This document shows positions 51,728-60,201 of a stretch of 64,000 nucleotides of DNA, in pieces. The translations under genes and the position numbers were made by a program. The notes beneath the pieces were generated by a model that was given only the letters and a program-made list of their open reading frames with translations, did no database searches and had not been told where the DNA came from. Numbering within the stretch: the stretch's first letter is position 1; each line of letters begins with the position of its first letter. Origin of the DNA: UBA6168 sp039819485 (GTDB lineage: Bacteria > Bacteroidota > Bacteroidia > Chitinophagales > Saprospiraceae); NCBI GenBank assembly GCA_039819485.1, contig JBCBRY010000011.1, forward strand, positions 1 to 64,000, given 5' to 3'.

Positions 51728-52840
51728 TTGCAGTTCACCGATGTCATTGGCCAATCAACTGCCAAGTCCGTTTTAAGCCGGATGGCAGATCATGACCGTA
51801 TCCCACATGCATTACTGCTTTTGGGGATGCCGGGAAGTGGTGGACTGGCTTTGTCATTGGCCTTTGCCCAATATGTTCTTTGTGAAAACCGGACAGACGG
51901 CGATGCTTGCGGAAGTTGTCGTAGTTGTGTGAAAACGGCTAAGTGGGTCCATCCGGACCTGCACTTTTCTTTTCCCACCGTTGGGACCAATGTAACGAGC
52001 GACCAACATCTTTCGACCTGGCGGCAGGCATTGGCCGACAACCCTTATCTGGATGTGAACCAATGGCTCCAGTTGATTGGTGCCGAAAACAAACAGGGAA
52101 ACATCAACAAGGAGGAGTGCAATGCGATCATTAGAAAACTGAGCCTGAAAATTTTCGAAGGGCGCTATAAAATCATGTTGATCTGGCTGCCAGAATACTT
52201 GGGCAAAGAGGGCAACCGGCTATTGAAGTTGATCGAAGAGCCACCCGAAAATACCTTGTTGATGCTGGTGTCTGAAAATCAGGAACTGATCTTGAATACC
52301 ATTCTCTCCCGTTGCCAGTTGATAAAAGTACCAGCACTTAGGGACGAGGAAATAGAACAAGGCCTAGGACAACTTAAAAATCTGCCGCCCGAAAAGGCAC
52401 GGCCTATCGCTCAATTAGCAGGTGGCAACTTTAATGAAGCCCTTAAAATAGCCACGCAGCCCGAAAGCGACAATTCCTCCCTCTTTCTGGATTGGATGCG
52501 TAAATGCTACATGGGTAACGGCATCGAACTGGTCAGGTGGGTAGAAAGCTTTGCTAAAACTGGCCGGGAAAACCAAAAACAATTTGTTCAATACGGCCTG
52601 CATTTCATGCGGGAATACATGACCCTGAAAATGGCTGGTACCGAAAATGGCCTCGACATTCGCTTGTTGCCAAAAGAGCGTACCACCGCCCAAAACCTGA
52701 CGAAGGTCATCGGTTTTGACCAAATCGGCCGCATCGTCGAACTATTCGACGACTGCGCCTATGCTATTGAAAGGAACGCTAACCAGAAACTGCTGTTTTT
52801 GGATACTTCCATTAAACTAAATAAGATATTGAGAAATTAA
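51728..52840 (+). CDS. holB: DNA polymerase III subunit delta'
   Basis: The protein matches DNA polymerase III delta', part of the clamp loader. From residue 1 it reads MQFTDVIGQSTAKSVL, ALLLLGMPGSGGLAL (degenerate P-loop), a zinc-binding group CENRTDGDACGSCRSCVKTA and the conserved helix INKEECNAIIRKLSLKIFEGRYKI. No ATG is near; the frame extends upstream through a stutter palindrome, so I start at the TTG at 51728. The earlier TTG at 51680 would place repeat-derived residues at the N-terminus. It is followed by ricT, an order also seen in Bacillus (holB then yaaT). Confidence 0.87.
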   Translation: MQFTDVIGQSTAKSVLSRMADHDRIPHALLLLGMPGSGGLALSLAFAQYVLCENRTDGDACGSCRSCVKTAKWVHPDLHFSFPTVGTNVTSDQHLSTWRQALADNPYLDVNQWLQLIGAENKQGNINKEECNAIIRKLSLKIFEGRYKIMLIWLPEYLGKEGNRLLKLIEEPPENTLLMLVSENQELILNTILSRCQLIKVPALRDEEIEQGLGQLKNLPPEKARPIAQLAGGNFNEALKIATQPESDNSSLFLDWMRKCYMGNGIELVRWVESFAKTGRENQKQFVQYGLHFMREYMTLKMAGTENGLDIRLLPKERTTAQNLTKVIGFDQIGRIVELFDDCAYAIERNANQKLLFLDTSIKLNKILRN

Positions 52841-52882
52841 AAATTTCCAATTTTTGATTTCCAATTTCCAATATCCCAAGTA

Positions 52883-54295
52883 ATGGCTTGTGCAGGATGT
52901 TCAGTAAAAACTAAAGACGGTCAGCCCATCGGTTGTCGCAGCAACGGCAATTGTAGCACAGGCGGCTGCAACCGCCTCAATACATTCGATTGGCTTTCGG
53001 CCATGGAAATAGAAGATGTGGAACCCTTTAACGTCGTGGAGATCAGTTTCAAGAACGGAGCCCGTAAAGGTTTCTATTACAACCAGCCCTACACCCGGGC
53101 AATCACTGGAAACATGGTCGTTGTGGAATCGCAGGTAGGTTATGATATGGGCCGCATCACGTTGTCCGGTGAGTTGGTCCGTTTACAGATGCGTAAAAAG
53201 AAAGTGCAGGAAGATGCCTATTTCCCAAAAGTGATTCGTGTTGCAAGCGAAAAGGATCTGGATAAATATTCAGATACGAAAGCAAAGGAAAAAGCCACGA
53301 TGATCCGTGCAAGGGCCATTGCCCGCACACTCGACCTCAACATGAAAATCGGCGATGTCGAATTTCAGGGCGACGGGCGCAAAGCCACTTTTTATTATAC
53401 TGCCGACGGGCGGGTGGATTTCCGGGAACTGATCCGTCATTTCGCAAAAGAATTTAAAGTAAAAATTGAAATGCGCCAGATTGGTGCCCGTCAGGAAAGT
53501 GCTCGAATCGGAGGACTTGGTCCTTGCGGCCGGGAGCTTTGCTGTTCGACCTGGCTGACTTCCTACAAAACTGTATCTACCGCAGCGGCCCGCTATCAAA
53601 ACCTGGCCATCAATCAGGCTAAACTCTCCGGTCAGTGCGGACGTTTAAAATGTTGCCTGAATTATGAACTGGATACTTACATGGAGGCACTCTCCAACTT
53701 CCCCGACGATGCGGAAAAGTTGATGACCGAAGAAGGACGTGCCGTGCTATTGAAGACCGATATTTTTAAAGGTATCATGTACTATGGTTACGAAAAGGAA
53801 GGCGGAAGAGGAAGGTTTTATCCTTTGGATCTGGAGCAGGTCAAGGAAATCAGAGGAATGAACAAGCGCGGTGAAAAACCTTTGTCATTGGCCGACGTTA
53901 TGGTTCAACCTGAATTGGACGAAGCAGACCTGAAATTCTCCGATGATGTTACGGGCGTGGTTGAATTGCCAATGGAAGAACGCCGCCGCAAAAAACGGAG
54001 AAGGCCCGATCGAAGAAAGAGTCAAAGCAAGCAAGCCCAGCCTCCTGCAAAAGCCAAAGATGTTGACAAACCCAAGCAAGGAGGTAAACCAACTAGCCGC
54101 AACAACCAAAACAGGGGCAAAAAGACCAACAAGCCTCCGCAGGCAAAATCCAAATCCTCGGGTCCGGAGAAGCAGGGAAGCAAAGGCCCTGATAAAAAAG
54201 GAAGCAGGCCCCCAAAAGGAAAAGGAGGAGGAAAAGGTCGATATCGCGGAAATAGGAACAACCGAAATAAAAACACACCAAAAGATAAAGGATAA
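52883..54295 (+). CDS. ricT: RicT/YaaT (PSP1) protein with long basic tail
   Basis: The 470-residue protein has an N-terminal Cys cluster (ACAGCSVK, IGCRSNGNC, TGGCNR), then the PSP1 core. Core features are FKNGARKGFYYN, GRITLSGELVRLQMRK, and the Cys-rich GGLGPCGRELCCSTWL plus QCGRLKCCLNYELD, which can bind an Fe-S cluster. The last 110 residues (from about 360) are an unstructured, Lys/Arg/Gly/Pro-rich tail (RRKKRRRPDRRKSQ...GNRNNRNKNTPKDKG). B. subtilis YaaT, which works with YmcA/YlbF on mRNA processing, is about 275 residues, so the tail is an addition. RNA binding by the tail is inference. Confidence 0.88.
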   Translation: MACAGCSVKTKDGQPIGCRSNGNCSTGGCNRLNTFDWLSAMEIEDVEPFNVVEISFKNGARKGFYYNQPYTRAITGNMVVVESQVGYDMGRITLSGELVRLQMRKKKVQEDAYFPKVIRVASEKDLDKYSDTKAKEKATMIRARAIARTLDLNMKIGDVEFQGDGRKATFYYTADGRVDFRELIRHFAKEFKVKIEMRQIGARQESARIGGLGPCGRELCCSTWLTSYKTVSTAAARYQNLAINQAKLSGQCGRLKCCLNYELDTYMEALSNFPDDAEKLMTEEGRAVLLKTDIFKGIMYYGYEKEGGRGRFYPLDLEQVKEIRGMNKRGEKPLSLADVMVQPELDEADLKFSDDVTGVVELPMEERRRKKRRRPDRRKSQSKQAQPPAKAKDVDKPKQGGKPTSRNNQNRGKKTNKPPQAKSKSSGPEKQGSKGPDKKGSRPPKGKGGGKGRYRGNRNNRNKNTPKDKG

Positions 54296-54356
54296 ATGAT
54301 TGATGGCTAAATGGATAAAAGAACAACCATATAGCCATTTAATCATCCAATCATTT
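54294..54356. repeat. Stutter palindrome after ricT
   Basis: AAATGATTG and AAATGG words on the left (54294-54314) pair with CCATTTAATCATCC/CAATCATTT on the right (54335-54356), with gaps. The left arm overlaps the ricT stop codon (54293-54295), so it probably ends the holB-ricT transcript. Confidence 0.75.
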
Positions 54357-54370
54357 ACCATTCTATTCCA

Positions 54371-55774
54371 ATGAAATACGACGTAACTGTCATTGGATCG
54401 GGCCCGGGAGGTTATGTGGCCGCGATCCGTTGCGCCCAGCTGGGCATGAAAACAGCAATCATTGAGCGCTACCCTACCCTCGGCGGTACCTGCCTGAATG
54501 TCGGCTGCATTCCCTCCAAGGCACTGCTCGATTCTTCCGAGCATTATCACAATGCACATAAAAAATTTGCTGATCATGGAATCGACCTGAGCAACCTTAA
54601 GGTCAATATGCCACAAATGATCAAACGAAAGGACGAGGTTGTGGCACAAACGACGAAAGGTGTTGATTTTTTAATGAGAAAAAATAAGATCGACGTATTT
54701 CACGGACATGGTTCCTTTGTATCAGCCAATAAAATAAGCGTTGCTAAAGACGATGGTAGCAAGGAAGAAATTGAAACCGAAAAAGTCATCATCGCTACCG
54801 GCAGCAAGCCCATTACCCCACCCGCTTTCAATTATGATAGAAAACGGGTCATTACTTCCACCGAGGCTTTGAACATTACCAAGGTTCCCAAGCGGATGAT
54901 CATCATCGGCGGCGGAGTGATCGGATTAGAACTGGGTTCAGTGTATGCCCGTTTGGGAACGGAAGTGGAAGTGGTGGAATACCTCGACCGCATCATTGCC
55001 GGGATGGACAAAGATTGCAGTAAGGAACTGCAGCGAGCTTTGAAAAAGATTGGAATGAAGTTTCACCTGAAACATATGGTGACAAATGTAAAAGCAACCA
55101 GCCGCAGTGTGACGGTGGAAGTTCAGAAAAGGGACAGTGAAGATAAGTTCGAGTTAAAGGCAGATTACTGCCTGGTCTCCATCGGCCGCCGTGCTTACAC
55201 CGATAATCTGGGGTTGGAAAACGTTGGTATTAAAACGGATGAAAAAGGGCGTATCGAAGTAGACAGCCATTTGCAGACCAATGTGCCAAATATTTACGCC
55301 ATCGGCGATGTCGTAAAAGGAGCCATGTTGGCGCACAAGGCAGAGGAAGAAGGAGTTTTTGTGGCTGAAGTCATGGCCGGCCAAAAGCCACATATTGATT
55401 ATAACCTGATTCCTGGCGTGGTCTACACCTGGCCGGAAGTTGCTGCTGTTGGCCAAACGGAAGAGCAGCTAAAAGAAGCCGGAATCCCATACAAATCAGG
55501 CAAATTTCCAATGAAAGCCCTTGGACGTGCAAGGGCCAGTACCGACGTGGAAGGTATGGTCAAAGTATTGGCACATAAAGAAACGGATGAAATTCTTGGC
55601 ATGCACATGGTCGGTGCCCGTGTGGCAGATTTAATTGCCGAGGCCGTTGCGCTGATGGAGTTCCGGGCTTCGGCGGAAGATTGTGCCCGCATGAGCCACG
55701 CCCACCCAACTTACGCAGAAGCTGTTAAAGAAGCGGCGTTAGGTGCGACGGGAGATCGGGCATTGCATATCTAA
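54371..55774 (+). CDS. lpdA: Dihydrolipoyl dehydrogenase
   Basis: The 467-residue flavoenzyme has the FAD-binding VTVIGSGPGGYVAAIRC, the redox disulfide GGTCLNVGCIPSKALL, the NAD-binding GGGVIGLELGSVYARLG, IYAIGDVVKGAMLAHKA and the C-terminal His-Glu site HAHPTYAEAVKEAA. It re-oxidises dihydrolipoamide in pyruvate, 2-oxoglutarate or branched-chain oxoacid dehydrogenase complexes. E1/E2 genes are not adjacent, so it may serve several complexes. A terminator follows. Confidence 0.97.
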   Translation: MKYDVTVIGSGPGGYVAAIRCAQLGMKTAIIERYPTLGGTCLNVGCIPSKALLDSSEHYHNAHKKFADHGIDLSNLKVNMPQMIKRKDEVVAQTTKGVDFLMRKNKIDVFHGHGSFVSANKISVAKDDGSKEEIETEKVIIATGSKPITPPAFNYDRKRVITSTEALNITKVPKRMIIIGGGVIGLELGSVYARLGTEVEVVEYLDRIIAGMDKDCSKELQRALKKIGMKFHLKHMVTNVKATSRSVTVEVQKRDSEDKFELKADYCLVSIGRRAYTDNLGLENVGIKTDEKGRIEVDSHLQTNVPNIYAIGDVVKGAMLAHKAEEEGVFVAEVMAGQKPHIDYNLIPGVVYTWPEVAAVGQTEEQLKEAGIPYKSGKFPMKALGRARASTDVEGMVKVLAHKETDEILGMHMVGARVADLIAEAVALMEFRASAEDCARMSHAHPTYAEAVKEAALGATGDRALHI

Positions 55775-55797
55775 AAAAACACACAATAAAATATTTT

Positions 55798-55832
55798 AAA
55801 GCCTGGGCATCAACATGCTCAGGCTTTTTTTT
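55798..55832 (+). terminator. Intrinsic terminator after lpdA
   Basis: AAAGCCTGGGCAT (55798-55810) pairs with ATGCTCAGGCTTT (55815-55827; one G-T wobble) around a CAAC loop and is followed by a T-run. It lies 24 bp after the lpdA stop. Confidence 0.9.
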
Positions 55833-55883
55833 AACTCGGATTGTTAATCCGAAACTGTGCATCTCGGATTAACAATCCGAGTT
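55833..55883. repeat. 20-bp CGGATTG palindrome
   Basis: The arm AACTCGGATTGTTAATCCGA (55833-55852) is perfectly matched by 55864-55883 across 11 nt. Each arm is itself a small hairpin (CGGATT/AATCCG). The same word occurs twice at 17.1 kb, so it is a dispersed family. Confidence 0.92.
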
Positions 55884-55955
55884 ACTTTTAAAACCATTTT
55901 CCTATTTAATTATTTTATTTGCCAATAAAAGCATATTTCTCTTTTAAAATCATTT

Positions 55956-57461
55956 ATGCAAAAAGCAATTATCATCGGTGCAGGCATCGCAGGATTGGCA
56001 ACAGCACTTCGCTTGAGGGCGCAGGAATATGAAGTGGAGATTTGTGAAGCGAATGATTACCCCGGAGGAAAATTAACAGCATTTAATTTGGATGGTTATC
56101 GATTTGATGCCGGTCCTTCCCTTTTTACGTTGCCACATTTAGTGGACGAATTGTTCCGCTTGTTTGATATTGATCCGGCCACTTATTTTAAATATTCAAA
56201 AAAGGAAACCGTCTGCAATTATTTTTGGGAAGATGGTGCCCGGTTTTCGGTCAATGCCGATCGGGAAAGATTTGCAGAAGCGGCAGAGAAAAAATTTAAC
56301 GTTCCAAAAAATAAATTAATTAATTATTTAAACAAGAGCCGAAAAAAATATGAACTGACTGCTTCCATCTTTTTAGAAAAATCGCTCCACAAATTAGATA
56401 CCTATCTATCGAAAGATACATTAAGCGCCATGCTACAGACCGCCAAGCTGGATATTAATACTAATTTAAATGCAGTGAATCAAAAAGAACTGGGCGAACC
56501 GCATTTGGTGCAGATGTTCAACCGCTATGCAACTTACAACGGTTCCTCTCCTTACCAGACACCCGGTATCATGTCCATGATCCCACATTTGGAATTACAC
56601 GACGGAACTTTTTTCCCGAAGAAGGGCATGCACAGCATTACCCAGAGCCTTTTTAAACTGGCCATTGACCAGGGAATTAAATTTAATTTTAATCAAAGAG
56701 CCGAAAAAATAATTGTTGAAAAGAAGAAAGCAGTTGGTGTTCAAATAAATGGTAAAAAAATAAAGAGTGATCTGGTCGTTTCAAATATGGACATTTTTTC
56801 TTCTTATAAAAAACTGATGCCAGAACAGCCCCATCCCGAAAGAACCTTAAAACAAGAGCGATCCAGTTCGGCGATTATTTTTTATTGGGGAATTAAAAAA
56901 ATATTTCCTGAACTTGACCTGCACAACATTTTCTTTAGTGATAATTATAAAAAAGAATTCGAGTTTATTTTTAATAAAAAACTATTATTTGACGACCCAA
57001 CTATTTATGTAAACATTACCAGCAAAGAAAAAAAAGACGATGCACCTGCTGGCTGTGAAAATTGGTTTGTGATGATCAATGCACCAGGTGATCATGGACA
57101 GGACTGGAATACGTTAATTAAGAAGAGCAGGGAAAATATTATTAAAAAAATAAACCGGAATCTAAATATTGATTTAGAAAAATTAATAGAGGTCGAAGAT
57201 ATTTTACACCCACAATTAATCGAGTCAAAAACCAGCTCTTACCGGGGAGCATTATACGGCGCAGCCAGTAATTCAAAGTTTGCGGCATTTCTGCGCCATC
57301 CGAACTTTTCCAATAAAATAAAAAACCTCTATTTCTGTGGCGGTTCAGTCCACCCTGGTGGAGGTATACCACTCTGTTTGCTGTCGGCAAAAATAGTTGC
57401 GGATTTAATTCAAAAAAATAAAAGGCATGACCCAACTCCAGGAATGGCTGTCACAACATAA
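55956..57461 (+). CDS. crtD: Carotenoid 3,4-desaturase (CrtI/CrtD family)
   Basis: The 501-residue enzyme has the FAD motif IIGAGIAGLATALRLRAQ, then GYRFDAGPSLFTLP and the C-terminal CrtI/CrtD signature YGAASNSKFAAFLRHP, FCGGSVHPGGGIPLCLLSAK. Length and the C-terminal pattern fit phytoene-desaturase relatives; the link to a CruF gene suggests CrtD, which adds the 3,4-double bond of 1-hydroxycarotenoids. The last 35 bp overlap the next start, so crtD and cruF are translationally linked. The gene is AT-rich. Confidence 0.85.
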   Translation: MQKAIIIGAGIAGLATALRLRAQEYEVEICEANDYPGGKLTAFNLDGYRFDAGPSLFTLPHLVDELFRLFDIDPATYFKYSKKETVCNYFWEDGARFSVNADRERFAEAAEKKFNVPKNKLINYLNKSRKKYELTASIFLEKSLHKLDTYLSKDTLSAMLQTAKLDINTNLNAVNQKELGEPHLVQMFNRYATYNGSSPYQTPGIMSMIPHLELHDGTFFPKKGMHSITQSLFKLAIDQGIKFNFNQRAEKIIVEKKKAVGVQINGKKIKSDLVVSNMDIFSSYKKLMPEQPHPERTLKQERSSSAIIFYWGIKKIFPELDLHNIFFSDNYKKEFEFIFNKKLLFDDPTIYVNITSKEKKDDAPAGCENWFVMINAPGDHGQDWNTLIKKSRENIIKKINRNLNIDLEKLIEVEDILHPQLIESKTSSYRGALYGAASNSKFAAFLRHPNFSNKIKNLYFCGGSVHPGGGIPLCLLSAKIVADLIQKNKRHDPTPGMAVTT

Positions 57462-58083
57462 AGTAGGTGTTTCCATATTTTTGGTTTGGCTTTTTAATAT
57501 TTCAGGAATCATTGGAATATCTGCTGGTTATGGGGATTGGTTTTTACCCAAAACCCCGATTACGCTGGGCCTGAATTTTGTTTTGTTGCTCTGGAACTTC
57601 CCTCCAAAAAATACTAAGGTTTTTTTGCTTTGGTTTGCTGCTTTTGCCATTGGTATGTTTGTGGAAATAATTGGCGTTAAATATGGGTTTCTTTTTGGCG
57701 AATATTATTACGGCGAAAATTTGGGTATAAAAATAATGGGCGTTCCTATTTTAATTGGTATTAATTGGGCAGTCCTGACTTTTATGACTTCTGTGATTAG
57801 CCACCACTTGTTTAAAGGACATTGGGCCTATCTTCTTGTTGCTGCTTTTTTAATGGTATTCCTCGATTTCTTTATCGAGCCCAATGCACCTGTTTTTGAT
57901 TTTTGGTATTGGCCCAATGGCCATGCACCTTTAAGGAATTATATTGCCTGGTATGTTATCGCTTTTTTACTACATGTAATGGTTAGAAAAGAAGTGGCCG
58001 AAAAAGATTATAAAGTGCCACTGCATATTTTTGTAACCCAACTGGTTTTCTTCGCCGTATTTTATTTAATCAATCATCATTAA
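57427..58083 (+). CDS. cruF: CruF-like carotenoid 1,2-hydratase
   Basis: The 218-residue polytopic protein has about six transmembrane segments (around 15-33, 45-58, 64-84, 103-121, 130-147, 165-182, 195-215). It resembles the DUF422/CruF family: VEIIGVKYGFLFGEYYYGENLG, GVPILIGINWAVLTFMTSV, and a conserved DFFIEPNAPVFDFWYW. CruF hydrates the 1,2 double bond of carotenoid end groups, giving the 1-hydroxy of saproxanthin and myxol. It overlaps crtD by 35 bp and precedes a methyltransferase gene by 17 bp. Confidence 0.88.
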   Translation: MTQLQEWLSQHKVGVSIFLVWLFNISGIIGISAGYGDWFLPKTPITLGLNFVLLLWNFPPKNTKVFLLWFAAFAIGMFVEIIGVKYGFLFGEYYYGENLGIKIMGVPILIGINWAVLTFMTSVISHHLFKGHWAYLLVAAFLMVFLDFFIEPNAPVFDFWYWPNGHAPLRNYIAWYVIAFLLHVMVRKEVAEKDYKVPLHIFVTQLVFFAVFYLINHH

Positions 58084-58100
58084 TTTTTGACTGTCAACAA

Positions 58101-59030
58101 ATGGAAAAATTAACCCGTTGCCCGGCCTGTAATTCCGCACAATTCAATTCTTTTATCAAGACCAAATCACAGATGCATGACGGGAAAGAGCGATTCAATT
58201 TTGACCAGTGTGAAAATTGCGGATTGGTATTTTTAAATCCACGGGTGCCGGAAAGTGACCTGGGGAAATATTATACTTCATATTATCTCCCTTACCGAGT
58301 GGAGGAAGCATGGGGTAAGTACGCACATTTTGTAGAAGAAAGTCAAAAAGGAATTGATAAAAAAAGAGTTGCCACTATAAATAAATTTCATCCAATAAAT
58401 ATAGGAAGTAAAATATTGGATGTCGGTTGTGGTAAACCGACCTTTTTAAAAGCTATTCAGGAAAAAATTAATTGCCATTTATTTGGACTTGACTTTAGTG
58501 ACGAGGGGTGGAAAAATGAACCTGATAAATATGCTGGGATCAATTTACAAAAAGGAGATATTGATGATTTAGACACAACAATAAAAATGGATGCCATTAC
58601 AATGTGGCATTATTTAGAACATGATTACCGGCCACAGAAAAATTTGAGAAAATTATTAAAAATTGCACATCCAAAAACGAGGCTGATCATTGAAGTGCCC
58701 AACTTTGATTCGCATACCCGTAAAAAATTTGGCGAAAACTGGGCGGGCTATCATACGCCCCGGCACACAGGTTTATATTCACCAAACAATATGGAGGTGC
58801 TTTTAAATAATGCTGGATGGAAAGTAGAGAAAATATATAGCTACGGCACCCTCGATCCGTATACATTGCGTTGGATGAGCCGGATGGAAAAAAGAGGGAT
58901 CGACTGGCAGAAAAGTATGGAAGATGAATTTGTAGGCTATGTAGCAAACATGGTTTTGACGGCACCTCTTTATTTATTGCATAAAAATATTTCACTCGGA
59001 TTTATGACGGCAGTAGCAACGCCAAAATGA
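58101..59030 (+). CDS. SAM-dependent methyltransferase with N-terminal zinc ribbon
   Basis: The 309-residue protein begins with a zinc-ribbon (CPACNSAQ ... CENCGLVFLNPR, residues 8-50). Next is a class I SAM-binding domain (SKILDVGCGKPTFLKAIQEK, then AITMWHYLEHDYRPQKNLRK). The C-terminal part has MVLTAPLYLLHKNISLG, a possible amphipathic or membrane-contacting segment. It is 17 bp after cruF and so likely in the carotenoid operon; methylation of a carotenoid hydroxyl or sugar is possible but not demonstrated. Similar methyltransferases modify sugars in many other settings. Confidence 0.75.
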   Translation: MEKLTRCPACNSAQFNSFIKTKSQMHDGKERFNFDQCENCGLVFLNPRVPESDLGKYYTSYYLPYRVEEAWGKYAHFVEESQKGIDKKRVATINKFHPINIGSKILDVGCGKPTFLKAIQEKINCHLFGLDFSDEGWKNEPDKYAGINLQKGDIDDLDTTIKMDAITMWHYLEHDYRPQKNLRKLLKIAHPKTRLIIEVPNFDSHTRKKFGENWAGYHTPRHTGLYSPNNMEVLLNNAGWKVEKIYSYGTLDPYTLRWMSRMEKRGIDWQKSMEDEFVGYVANMVLTAPLYLLHKNISLGFMTAVATPK

Positions 59031-59061
59031 ACCAATACCAAGAATCATTATTTTTTTATCT

Positions 59062-59126
59062 CATAGGCACAGTAGGACACATAGAAAATTATTAGTAATA
59101 AACTTATGTGTCCTACTGTGCCTATG
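59062..59126. terminator. 22-bp palindrome between convergent genes
   Basis: The arm starting CATAGGCACAGTAGGACAC (59062-59083) is perfectly matched by 59105-59126 across 21 nt. It lies between the plus-strand methyltransferase gene and the minus-strand CrtA gene and is likely their shared terminator. It also fits the stutter-palindrome style (ATGTGTCC/CTACTGTGCC words). Confidence 0.85.
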
Positions 59127-59178
59127 TGTTAAAAAAGTTCGAGTCAGTTTGTCCCTATATTCAAGAAAAAACAACATT

Positions 59179-59898
59179 TCACAATAGATACTTTGCTAAT
59201 GGGTTTTCTCCGCCCCAGGTACCCATCGATGCATACGGCTGAAAACGCGAGAACATTTCTTCTTTGTACCAATTTAATTTTCTCGTTTTTTCAATGGCTA
59301 CCCTGTGTTCTTTGCTCTTGTAGGCAAAGGCTTTTACCGACTCAAAATCCTTCCAGACACTGAAGGTAGCCATCTGTACCAAAGGCGCTTCTCCGATACC
59401 TTTGGTGTAAATCAATCCATCGTTCTCCTTGAGAGGAATGCTGGAGGTCGGTACGTACCGCCAAAAAGTCGGCAGCATTTTCCATTTGATCGTGGCCCGG
59501 GTAATAATGGCAGTCAGTTTATTTTCTTTATCCAATGCCGAAGAAGGCGTAAAAGGATTTTTTTTCGACCACTCCCCTGTCGCTTTTATATTTTTCATGA
59601 AAATCGTCCACCGTTCGGCAGTATGATCTTGGTATTTTTTGATGACTTCGGAGTCGTTGAAAAAATGCCGGGCGAGTTCCTCGTTTTCCCAAACGCATAA
59701 AATGGCATATGTCGTCCAATCCGGATAGGGATTGAAACCGTCATTGGCACCACTGCCCATCAATTTGTAGAATGCCAGGCCTTTGGCCCTGGCGAGATAA
59801 GCATGGGCAAATTGCATCATGCCGAATGCCCATAACTGGTTGCGGAATCCTTGGAAACGAAAAAAGGTAATGCTGCTTATTTGTTGATGGTCGGGCAC
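59179..59898 (-). CDS. CrtA-like spheroidene monooxygenase family protein
   Basis: The 239-residue protein resembles CrtA: FFRFQGFRNQLWAFGMMQFA near residue 11, AYLARAKGLAFYKLMGSG (near 28), IGEAPLVQMATFSVWKDF (near 173), and KLNWYKEEMFSRFQPYASMG at the C-terminus. CrtA adds oxygen at C-2 of acyclic or 1-hydroxy carotenoids. The first in-frame start is a GTG, with no ATG nearby. The gene converges on the crtD-cruF operon, so the neighbourhood supports a carotenoid role. Heme or iron dependence of the family is debated; I only state the homology. Confidence 0.82.
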   Translation of the reverse strand: MPDHQQISSITFFRFQGFRNQLWAFGMMQFAHAYLARAKGLAFYKLMGSGANDGFNPYPDWTTYAILCVWENEELARHFFNDSEVIKKYQDHTAERWTIFMKNIKATGEWSKKNPFTPSSALDKENKLTAIITRATIKWKMLPTFWRYVPTSSIPLKENDGLIYTKGIGEAPLVQMATFSVWKDFESVKAFAYKSKEHRVAIEKTRKLNWYKEEMFSRFQPYASMGTWGGENPLAKYLL

Positions 59899-60201
59899 TT
59901 GGTCGGAGATATGGAAATATTTTTATCTAAAATTTGAAATAAAAAAATGTGAGTTTTTTCACTTTTTTGGCACACATTAAAAATAATGGCAATGTTTTTG
60001 AAATATTACGATCAAATGTAATGTGGCAGCAATGACGGGAGGTTTCAGATGATCAAAATTGACATATTAAAAATACACTTCATCCTTAATGTTATATTCC
60101 AGAAACCGGCATCCCAACAACTGGTATGTCCTGGAAACCGAAATTTTCGTTTTTTTTCAAGACTAGTTTAAGTAGAGTATTGTAACAAATTTTTACCCTG
60201 T

